From Planctomycetota bacterium (GTDB lineage: Bacteria; Planctomycetota; Planctomycetia; Planctomycetales; Planctomycetaceae), in NCBI GenBank assembly GCA_003671275.1, contig QWPB01000024.1, positions 62,001 to 126,000 of the forward strand: 64,000 nt of DNA, in the 5' to 3' direction. A program made the position numbers and the translations under genes. Numbering within the stretch: position 1 is the first letter of the stretch; the number at the start of each line of letters is the position of its first letter. Positions 57,294 through 64,000 of the stretch are shown piece by piece. The notes beneath the pieces are model-generated. The model ran no database searches. It saw only the letters and a program-made list of their open reading frames with translations, and was not told the origin of the DNA.

Positions 57294-58133
57294 TCAGATC
57301 TCAGTTTCCAGAATTCGCTGGCACCAGAGATACGCCACGATATTCAGGAGCCCTGCGGCCACCAGCACCAGCTGTCCCGGGGGCTCAACGAACAGTCGTT
57401 CGACCGCAGCCGGGTCCAGGAATGCCCAGTAAAGAAACAGGATCACCGCGGGAGCCAGCGTCATATAAAAAGACGACCGGCGGGCCTGGGCCGTCTCGGC
57501 AAGGATCTTGCGTTCGAGCCGGTGCAGTTCACGAACGGAGATAGCAATTCGTTCGACGACCTCATTGAGCCGACCTCCGCTCTGGCGGCTGGCTTCCAGG
57601 GCGGCGGCGAACAACGCAAAGTTCTCACTTCGCAGCCGCTCTCGGGCTTCTTTGAGGCAGATATCCAGCGTCTTTCCCAACTGGTACTCTCCGTGAATCT
57701 GCTGGAACTCCTCGCGGATGGGCCGGGGGCACTGCATGGCCAAAACTTCCAGGGCCTGCGGTAAAGATAAGCCCGCACGGATCGCACTGGACAATGACAC
57801 CATGGCATCGGCCAGCTGATCTTCAATCCGGTCGCGTCGCCTCTGGACCAGCGTTCGCAAGACCCACGTGGGGATCGTCAACAATCCCAGAACCGCGGTG
57901 ATCGCAAAAACCGGAGCCCCAAACCCCGCCCACAGTAACCCCCCGACCGCCGCTGTGATGCTGAGCCAGCAGATCAGGTAAGTCCGCAATCGCAAGGGAG
58001 ACAACCGAATACGCCGCAGCTGAGCGGACCATCGGGATTCCAGCTGATCGAGCCAACCCTGTTGCGCCCCGATCAGAGCCCAGCCCCCCGCTGCAAAGGC
58101 GAGTCCGATCAGAATGGAGGCCAGCCAATCCAT
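57294..58133 (-). CDS. Type II secretion system F-domain protein (TadB/TadC-like)
   Basis: This is an inner-membrane assembly platform protein of the T2SSF family, as in Tad pili. 279 aa with transmembrane helices near the N-terminus (ILIGLAFAAGGWALIG; TYLICWLSITAAVGGLLWAGFGAP) and C-terminus (MTLAPAVILFLYWAFL; LVLVAAGLLNIVAYLW). The F domain contains DAMVSLSSAIRAGLSLPQALEVLA and ALEASRQSGGRLNEVVERIAISVREL. No TadA, CpaF or TadC partner is adjacent; it follows DUF1598 by about 100 nt on the same strand. So it may be the TadB of a system encoded elsewhere, or a remnant. Confidence 0.85.
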   Translation of the reverse strand: MDWLASILIGLAFAAGGWALIGAQQGWLDQLESRWSAQLRRIRLSPLRLRTYLICWLSITAAVGGLLWAGFGAPVFAITAVLGLLTIPTWVLRTLVQRRRDRIEDQLADAMVSLSSAIRAGLSLPQALEVLAMQCPRPIREEFQQIHGEYQLGKTLDICLKEARERLRSENFALFAAALEASRQSGGRLNEVVERIAISVRELHRLERKILAETAQARRSSFYMTLAPAVILFLYWAFLDPAAVERLFVEPPGQLVLVAAGLLNIVAYLWCQRILETEI

Positions 58134-58236
58134 GGAAGGGAGAGTCCTGCAAGGCGGAGAGTGACAAAACTCATCGTAAGCCGATCCTGGGCGGACTGCG
58201 AGCGAGCCTTGCCTTTCGGATCGACTTCTACCCCTG

Positions 58237-59577
58237 TCAATCCGCCCAGACCTGCCCGGATTTGCTGGCAGGTAGTTTGGGGGCTTGTATCCGCTGAGTC
58301 GTGTTTGAGATTACCGCATCCGCGTTTAACTCGACGCCGCCAGTGAGCCCGACAATGGTCCGTCCCACACGATTGGTCGCGGCGACGGACTCGACCCCGG
58401 TCGGAACCGGGTAAGTCGGTGTGGACCATCGCGCCGCATCCCCCAGCATTTCCGGCTGCCAACCGACCGACTGGTCTAGTTGCAGTCGGCGAATCAAAGT
58501 GCAGGTTACCAGCAGATCGAACAGATTCTGCAGCTCTGCAAACGCGGGATGAGCTGCCGCCAGTTCGGGAACATGATCCGTGAACTGGCGGGCAAACTTG
58601 TCGGTTGCAAGCTTGTTCGTTGGAGCCGTTGAGCGTTCACCTTGCAGGTTGGTGAACTCGTCCTGAGCCAGTAGTTGTAGACGCTGGCCCGTCAGATGAA
58701 AGACGCTCCGGTCCGCATCCGTGTCCAGAGGTTCATAAAGGGGCATGAACCACCAGCGGCTGTAGGAATTGTCCCCAGCCCGGGTCATCGACAACTGGCT
58801 GGTCACGCCCCGAACCCGTGACGGATCTTTGCCTAGCGCGATCCGTTTCATTCGCAAGTCCGCCTCCACCAGAACCATCGCCCAATGCGAGTCGCCAGGA
58901 ACCCCCGTGACCTGTACCGTCTGTGTCCCCAACTTCATCGCCATCGTGTCGAATAGCTGCCCCACCTGATTGGGCGTGACCGACTGAGGCTGGCTGACGA
59001 AAGCGTTATAGGCGGCCAGTCCCTCTTGCGTGGGGTCGATCGAACAGGTCACGACCGTCGTGCCGCCATAGACGGTCCGCCACGCCACCAGCAGGTCTTC
59101 TAATAAGAACACAGGCCGACCACTGGCGGTCCCGCGCATGCGCCCCTGGGAATCTGGAGCAAACCCTTCGGCGGGCCCCACGATGGCCAGATCGCCCGCT
59201 TCCCGGTCAGCGACGATGTAATCAATCCGCGTTATCCCGGCGAGACATCGCTGCTCCAGGGGAAGCTCCCGACCCGCCTGCGCGGCGGCGGACATCTCCC
59301 GGTCCAGTTGTCGCAAGGAGACACGTCGCAGTTCACTGGGAACAGCCAGTCCCTCGGGCAGGTTCTCCTTGAGGAATGCCTGCTGACGCTTTCGTACGAG
59401 GGCCGCAGCTTCCGGGGGGCCAGCGATCGTTGAAACAATTCCGGCGGCATCAATGCGAATGCCTCCCACGTTGCCATTGTTGCCGTTGTTCCCATTATTC
59501 TGGGCCTCGGCACGGGCGACGAAGCCAACGACAAGGGCCAGTACCAACATTGCCTGTCGTGATACGCTGCTCGCCAT
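58237..59577 (-). CDS. DUF1598 exported protein
   Basis: This is a DUF1598 protein, a family typical of planctomycetes. The start is at 59577 (MASSVSRQAMLVLALVVGFVARAEAQ) since GGAG lies 7 nt upstream, giving a signal peptide. It has an Asn/Gly-rich mature N-terminus (NNGNNGNNGNVGG), then VVTCSIDPTQEGLAAYNAFVSQ, DSHWAMVLVEADLRMKRIALGKD and YSRWWFMPLYEPL. The function is unknown. 446 aa. Confidence 0.87.
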   Translation of the reverse strand: MASSVSRQAMLVLALVVGFVARAEAQNNGNNGNNGNVGGIRIDAAGIVSTIAGPPEAAALVRKRQQAFLKENLPEGLAVPSELRRVSLRQLDREMSAAAQAGRELPLEQRCLAGITRIDYIVADREAGDLAIVGPAEGFAPDSQGRMRGTASGRPVFLLEDLLVAWRTVYGGTTVVTCSIDPTQEGLAAYNAFVSQPQSVTPNQVGQLFDTMAMKLGTQTVQVTGVPGDSHWAMVLVEADLRMKRIALGKDPSRVRGVTSQLSMTRAGDNSYSRWWFMPLYEPLDTDADRSVFHLTGQRLQLLAQDEFTNLQGERSTAPTNKLATDKFARQFTDHVPELAAAHPAFAELQNLFDLLVTCTLIRRLQLDQSVGWQPEMLGDAARWSTPTYPVPTGVESVAATNRVGRTIVGLTGGVELNADAVISNTTQRIQAPKLPASKSGQVWAD

Positions 59578-59620
59578 GGGGCTCTCCGTCATCGTTTTTA
59601 CAGGGCATCTGATTCTGATT

Positions 59621-61183
59621 CTACAGTCCGTGCAACAGCTTCAGGGCCTGCTTTTCAAAGATCGCCTGCCACTCAGGAGCCAGCAGGGTATCGCAGTCTT
59701 CCTGGGCAGCACCGGGATTCCGCAACTGCTCTGCCGTGGGAGCATAGTAGATGTAGCCATTGGAGTAGCCAGCAATGAATGTGTGGGGTTGCGGTGCGGC
59801 AGCCTTGAGATTCAGTCCGATCTCGACCGTCAATTCCCCGGGAAAGGTCAACAGCTTGAATTCGCCCACTCGCAGGCCCACCATTTCGACCTCCAGTGTC
59901 CGGCTGCCCGCTGCCAGGTTCTGGGTCTGATGCATTTTGAGTAATCGCAGGTTGGTCTGGACCCGCGTCAGCTCTTCCATCGCCAGAATATTTGCCCGAT
60001 AGGCTTCGACGTTTTTCTGGTTCTGGGTGTCATGACTCTCGTAGTCCGCTCGCGGAACCCCGCGCTCATGCCAATAACGTGCGGCATCCGCTGAGGGGAA
60101 TTCTTTCGAGATTCCAGCCTGGCTGGAAAGTGTCAGAAACGTTTTCAGATTCAGGCTCGTTCCACCCAATGAGGACACCAGTCGTTCCTGTTCCGCCGAC
60201 AGTTGATCGATCCGCTCGGCAAAGTCAGCGCGGGGCAATGCCAGTTGCTGGCTGACGATGCGCAGGTCGGAAGACTCAACAGTCTGAATCTTTTTGGCAC
60301 ACCGCATCGTGCTGATCCCCAGGAGGCTGCCCAGTGTTTCCGCGTTCCGGGGATGAGCGGTGTCCTTGTAAAGCACGGGGTTGAGATCACCCCCACAGCC
60401 CTGCACGAACAAAGCGATGGTGTCAGAACCAAAGCTGTCTTCGACGACCTGCGATGCGAAGCCGGACAGGTCCGCAGTATTAGCCCCGTTGGGAACACCT
60501 TGAATCGGATGGACCGCGAAGTTGTACACGACCGCCAGAGTGGAGCCGTCGTAGCGGTCCAGACGCAGCACCCCAATCTCGGGGTCGATGGGCCCGGCTC
60601 CCACCACTTCAGCGTCGGCGGGTAGCGAGTAGGCATGCCGGACATCGGCGGTCTTCCCATTCTTCAGCGGGAGTCGACGGTTCTCCGAAACACGGTTTTC
60701 CAGCCCGGTCCCGGTCCCGATTCGTACCGGTACTCGCTGGGTCCAGGCCGCCTTCACACACTGCACCGTGCGGATATCGATGTCGCGGCAGACCTTGCCG
60801 TGACAATGGCTGGTATTCACAATCAGATGATCCGGCGGAATTCCCAAATCGGCCTGCAGTGGCCCCCGGATCTTCTCCATAAAGTCATTCGGAATCGTAC
60901 CAATCATGCCGATCGACACGGCGTCGATCGTGATGAGAACTGCCGTGGTGGTCTCGCTCTGTATTACCAACGCCTTGACATACAGGGGATCGTTTACGGG
61001 CCCTGCATCAAGGTCCGCAATTTCGACCTTGGCGGCCCCGGCCCGCAACCCGGCAGCTTGAACCTCCAGCCCGCCGAGCAGCAGACCGAACAGACTCCAC
61101 ACCACTCCCCAGGATCCCGCCCGGACACCCCGGACCGTTGGAAACCACCGCTTGTCCACCCAGTTCATCGCACGCCCCTTCAA
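59621..61183 (-). CDS. Neutral/alkaline ceramidase-like exported protein
   Basis: This belongs to the neutral/alkaline non-lysosomal ceramidase N-terminal domain group. It has a signal peptide (VVWSLFGLLLGGLEVQAA), then the family start LRAGAAKVEIADL. The zinc and catalytic-region blocks are NTSHCHGKVCRDIDIRTV and FAVHPIQGVPNGANTADLSGF, with a central FVQGCGGDLNPVLY. Family members hydrolyse N-acyl amide bonds of ceramides or related lipids; many bacterial paralogues are of unknown substrate. The start is 61183 or the internal Met at 61168 (MNWVDKRWF). 520 aa. Confidence 0.82.
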   Translation of the reverse strand: MKGRAMNWVDKRWFPTVRGVRAGSWGVVWSLFGLLLGGLEVQAAGLRAGAAKVEIADLDAGPVNDPLYVKALVIQSETTTAVLITIDAVSIGMIGTIPNDFMEKIRGPLQADLGIPPDHLIVNTSHCHGKVCRDIDIRTVQCVKAAWTQRVPVRIGTGTGLENRVSENRRLPLKNGKTADVRHAYSLPADAEVVGAGPIDPEIGVLRLDRYDGSTLAVVYNFAVHPIQGVPNGANTADLSGFASQVVEDSFGSDTIALFVQGCGGDLNPVLYKDTAHPRNAETLGSLLGISTMRCAKKIQTVESSDLRIVSQQLALPRADFAERIDQLSAEQERLVSSLGGTSLNLKTFLTLSSQAGISKEFPSADAARYWHERGVPRADYESHDTQNQKNVEAYRANILAMEELTRVQTNLRLLKMHQTQNLAAGSRTLEVEMVGLRVGEFKLLTFPGELTVEIGLNLKAAAPQPHTFIAGYSNGYIYYAPTAEQLRNPGAAQEDCDTLLAPEWQAIFEKQALKLLHGL

Positions 61184-61210
61184 GAGCTGATTTGCAAGAT
61201 GCCACGAACC

Positions 61211-63514
61211 TCACACCGCAGCTGGACGGTGATCTAAGAGTTGCAATGTGGTCTCAACATCACGTAACTCTTCCGTCGAAAGCGGCTCTCCGCCGAATCG
61301 CACTGTGTAAAACGACTCCACCAGTCGTCTCACCCCCCCCGCTAGCCCCGCCCCTGCGAGGCTGGACTCCCACTGTTTCTCGACGGATGCCGCGAGTTCC
61401 CGAGGGGTCTGCGCGGGATCGTCGACCATGCCGGACTTCTTCAGGATGAGCAGCAGTCGTTCATAAAACTCGATCGTTGCGGAGCGTCGACGCTGGATGT
61501 CGCGACTGCGTTTCATTCCCGTCCACCGCTTCCAGAGTTTGCGCCCCATCCCCACCGCGAGGGCGATCGATCCCAGCAACAGCCCCAGTAGCAACGCCCC
61601 GGCCCCACTGGACCAGTCCTGGGGAGAAGTGAGTACCGACTTCATCTGGTTGAGGATGGGCAGATTGCCATCCATTAACCCTTCGAAATTTTGTCGCACC
61701 AGGAGACCAGCCTGTCGGAGCGGGCCGTAGACGAGTTGCTCCTGCTGGGTTTGCGAATAACTCATGCCGAAGAACCAGGCGCCGCGGGTCTGCTCCACGA
61801 GCGAGTTCTGTGCCATCCGGGCTTTCTCGGCCACCTGGGATTCCCGCTCGGGAGGGGTGGCGTCGAAGATCACCCACCCTCCGTTGACATATCCCTCCAC
61901 CCACGCATGGGCGTGCAGTGCGCGGACTTCGAATTTCCCGGACTTCTCATTGTATTCCGCCCCCTTGAAGCCACTGACCAGTCGCGAGGGAATCCCCACC
62001 CCGCGCAGCATCAGGGCCAGTGCCGAAGCAAAGTATTCGCAGTGCCCCCGTTTCCGGTTAAACAGGAAGTCCTCCACTGGATCAATCGACGGGTCATCCC
62101 GCGAATTGTCCAGGGTATAGCTGAACTCCGGCGAATCACGCAGGTAGGATTCCAGCCGACGAGCGACCGCATCGGGATCTCGCAGAGGTTCACCGGCCTC
62201 AATCTGGCAAATCTCCCGTGCCCACCGGGCCACCCGCTCATTAGTATTCTTCAGGCAGCTTCGCAGGTTCGCATTCAACCCCTGCATCCGGTCGGCACCC
62301 CACCGAACATCGCGCCACAATTGGCGCCAGTCCTGAGACTGGTCCAGAATAATCATCCGATAGTCAAACGGTTGTTCGAGTCCCGCTCCCACGGGACGTT
62401 CGAGGGAATACCGTTCTTCATTGAAGTGAATTTCCTCGGTTTCCTCGGTACCCCCCACGCGGAGCGTTCGTTCGTGGAGAAACAAAACGGGAGATCCGGT
62501 CGGCTGGACTCGAATCTTCAATAACACCATGTTGTCGCGTGTCCAGTTCAAGCGGGTTCGAAACGGCTCCCAGACCACCCCTTGAGGATTAAAGGACCAT
62601 TGTCCCTCGGGTTGATACGTATTCAGGTATGTTCCGCGAAAGTAGGGGTCCGTCCCGAGAAACTCGACCAGTCGCTGTGGAGGAACAGGGGTCTGATTCT
62701 CGATCTCGACGCCCTCAATCTGCATGACCAGTTCGTCACTCTCGGTGATCCGTCCCACGTCCCCCAGGCGGACCGTTTCGGTAAAACCCGTCCGGGCAGC
62801 CCCCCGGCGTCCGCCGTCCGACAAGGGGTTGGTGGACCCGATCCAGACACGCGGGGTCAGGACAAAAAACAGCACCCCGACAACGATTGCTCCCAGGAAT
62901 GTCAGTACGACCCCACCCAAAAATCGCGGAGTCACCCATCGTCCACGATCATCCACTCGAAAACCGTTGCGAGAACTGGATCGATCCCGAATACGCACAA
63001 TCGGCACCAGGGACTCTTGATCCTCACGTTCCCACATCTGTCGATTGGCCAGCCAGGCGGCGCGGGCCAGGCTTAACAGCGACATCGTCCAGATCGTCAT
63101 GACCGTATACAGAAACATTGCCGCCCCGAACCAGGGCTGGATCGTCAATACCGCTGCCACGGCCACCTGCAGGATGGACAATGCAAACATCCACCACATT
63201 CGGCGCAGCTCTTTGGGCTGCAGCAGGAAGGTCCACTGGATGTAGACCAGCAGATGGGCCCCCGCCAAGATGCGGGACTCGCCGCCCCGGCCAAACTCCT
63301 GGTAGGCCGCCGCCAGTCCTGCCAGTGCGGCCACGTTCAGAATCCAGGGGGTGGGGCGAACCCAGCGGGCCAGATCGACGACGACCAGTGACAACAGTGC
63401 CAGTGGGATGGTGCCGAATGCCAGCGGCCCTTCCTCGGCAGCCGCCAGAATTCCCGCCGACAGGCAGACCTGAGCTGCGAGGCTGATCAACAACGTGATG
63501 CGGAGGGTGTTCAC
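61211..63514 (-). CDS. TgpA-like transmembrane transglutaminase-domain protein
   Basis: The start is GTG at 63514, supported by GCAGGAG 7 nt upstream; the upstream ATG (63568) gives a weak N-terminus. Multiple N-terminal helices (LRITLLISLAAQVCLSAGILA, TFLLQPKELRRMWWMFALSILQVAVAAVLTI, FLGGVVLTFLGAIVVGVLFFVL) precede a periplasmic domain with a transglutaminase core, including RGHCEYFASALALMLRGVGIPSRLVSGF (Cys), RALHAHAWVEGYVNGGWVIFDATPP (His and Asp). A C-terminal helix (GAGALLLGLLLGSIALAVGMGRKLW) and a cytosolic DUF4129-like tail follow. Typical TgpA length (about 767 aa). Confidence 0.92.
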   Translation of the reverse strand: MNTLRITLLISLAAQVCLSAGILAAAEEGPLAFGTIPLALLSLVVVDLARWVRPTPWILNVAALAGLAAAYQEFGRGGESRILAGAHLLVYIQWTFLLQPKELRRMWWMFALSILQVAVAAVLTIQPWFGAAMFLYTVMTIWTMSLLSLARAAWLANRQMWEREDQESLVPIVRIRDRSSSRNGFRVDDRGRWVTPRFLGGVVLTFLGAIVVGVLFFVLTPRVWIGSTNPLSDGGRRGAARTGFTETVRLGDVGRITESDELVMQIEGVEIENQTPVPPQRLVEFLGTDPYFRGTYLNTYQPEGQWSFNPQGVVWEPFRTRLNWTRDNMVLLKIRVQPTGSPVLFLHERTLRVGGTEETEEIHFNEERYSLERPVGAGLEQPFDYRMIILDQSQDWRQLWRDVRWGADRMQGLNANLRSCLKNTNERVARWAREICQIEAGEPLRDPDAVARRLESYLRDSPEFSYTLDNSRDDPSIDPVEDFLFNRKRGHCEYFASALALMLRGVGIPSRLVSGFKGAEYNEKSGKFEVRALHAHAWVEGYVNGGWVIFDATPPERESQVAEKARMAQNSLVEQTRGAWFFGMSYSQTQQEQLVYGPLRQAGLLVRQNFEGLMDGNLPILNQMKSVLTSPQDWSSGAGALLLGLLLGSIALAVGMGRKLWKRWTGMKRSRDIQRRRSATIEFYERLLLILKKSGMVDDPAQTPRELAASVEKQWESSLAGAGLAGGVRRLVESFYTVRFGGEPLSTEELRDVETTLQLLDHRPAAV

Positions 63515-63662
63515 GCGATCTCCTGCCACCAGTAACCCCCTACGAGCATACCGGGAACCCGCTGGCAACGGCTAGGAACTCGGAGAACGGAATGCTCCGG
63601 TGGTCTGTGTTACGCACTTCCTGTCAAACGGCCCATCTCCTCTGTAATCGGGTGACTGCCGA

Positions 63663-64000
63663 TCAGTACCCCGGTGCGGGGGGCTCCCCCAAAGCACTAC
63701 TGGCACCGCGCGACATCGTGGCGGTCTCCAGCGAGTTAATCTCTTCCCGGCGGGCGGGCCAGCTGAGGAGGAATCGGGCCCCTGAACTGGGGCGGCTTTC
63801 AACGGTGATCTCACCGCCGTGTTCTTTCATGATCTTCTGACTGGCAGCCAGCCCCAGTCCGGTCCCGGCCGCGCCTTTGCTCGATTCGAACAGGTTGAAC
63901 ACTTTGGGCATTTCCACGGGATCGATTCCGGGCCCGTTATCCAGCACTTCGATCCGGGCCCGGTCGTTCCGTTCCTCGTAACTGGTGAGGACTTCGATCT
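63663..64000 (-). CDS. Sensor histidine kinase, C-terminal part
   Basis: This is the C-terminal end of a histidine kinase ATPase domain cut by the window edge. The frame remains open from 64000 (IEVLTSYEERNDRARIEVLDNGPGIDP...). Typical G1 and G2 boxes are DNGPGI and GTGLGLAASQKIMKEHGGEI, with VESRPSSGARFLLSWPA as the last beta strand. The tail is short and Ser/Ala-rich. The sensor and dimerisation domains are outside the window. It is separated from the transglutaminase gene by about 150 nt. Confidence 0.9.
   Translation of the reverse strand, partial: IEVLTSYEERNDRARIEVLDNGPGIDPVEMPKVFNLFESSKGAAGTGLGLAASQKIMKEHGGEITVESRPSSGARFLLSWPARREEINSLETATMSRGASSALGEPPAPGY

Noticed and set aside
61691-62524. 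277-aa plus-strand ORF opposite the transglutaminase gene
   Set aside because: Antisense shadow; the minus-strand catalytic blocks are conserved-looking.

Overview
The window looks like a chromosomal segment of a Planctomycetota bacterium (inference). It is GC-rich and carries families typical of that phylum: DUF1501, DUF1598, a BatA/VWA membrane protein, a ThuA-domain exported protein, a planctomycete-style DUF4340 plus GldF/G exporter cluster, an EF-hand exported protein and many signal-peptide proteins. Housekeeping genes (fusA, holB, gpsA, polA, cysC, serC, hemC) are scattered between lineage-specific genes. I saw no tRNA, rRNA, CRISPR array, insertion sequence or prophage.

Layout. 0-7 kb: end of fusA, an RNase Z-like hydrolase, a BatA/VWA protein, a 45-aa membrane ORF missing from the ORF track, a ThuA-domain protein and holB. 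7-10.2 kb: a minus-strand cluster of four poorly known genes (papain-like, HExxH protease fused to thioredoxin, two orphans) ending in a strong terminator. 10.2-17 kb: gpsA, a small conserved-looking ORF, polA, cysC, DUF1501. 17-22.5 kb: an ABC exporter operon (ATPase, GldF-GldG fusion, DUF4340). 23-25.6 kb: serC and a PQQ-type propeller. 25.7-30.7 kb: a signalling set of hybrid histidine kinase, H-NOX heme protein and stand-alone receiver. 30.7-43.4 kb: an 11-gene exopolysaccharide operon on the minus strand with many ATGA overlaps, divergent from a priming sugar transferase at 43.8 kb. 44.8-48 kb: EF-hand protein, CsrA-like protein, hemC. 48.1-53.6 kb: an unusual locus with a frameshifted secretin, an Ig-like exported protein and three related small exported proteins. 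53.9-64 kb: a DUF255 thioredoxin protein interrupted in frame by repeats, an SMP-30-like propeller, a T2SSF protein, DUF1598, a ceramidase-like protein, a TgpA-like transglutaminase and the end of a histidine kinase.

Working together: the polysaccharide genes make a Wzx/Wzy-type pathway (primer transferase, glycosyltransferases, acetyl and pyruvyl decoration, flippase, polymerase, chain-length/BY-kinase-like protein). Both divergent units carry good sigma-54 type -24/-12 elements with palindromes between them, and the H-NOX/kinase/receiver set lies at the distal end of the minus-strand unit. This suggests nitric-oxide or redox control of matrix production (inference).

The two most unusual observations are the secretin plus Ig-like plus three-subunit locus, which resembles an unassigned surface-fibre or export system, and a set of four intergenic or intragenic elements that differ in sequence but all have a strict 7-nucleotide period, usually in two inverted arms. 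One of these has entered a coding sequence in frame and another lies in the predicted serC leader.
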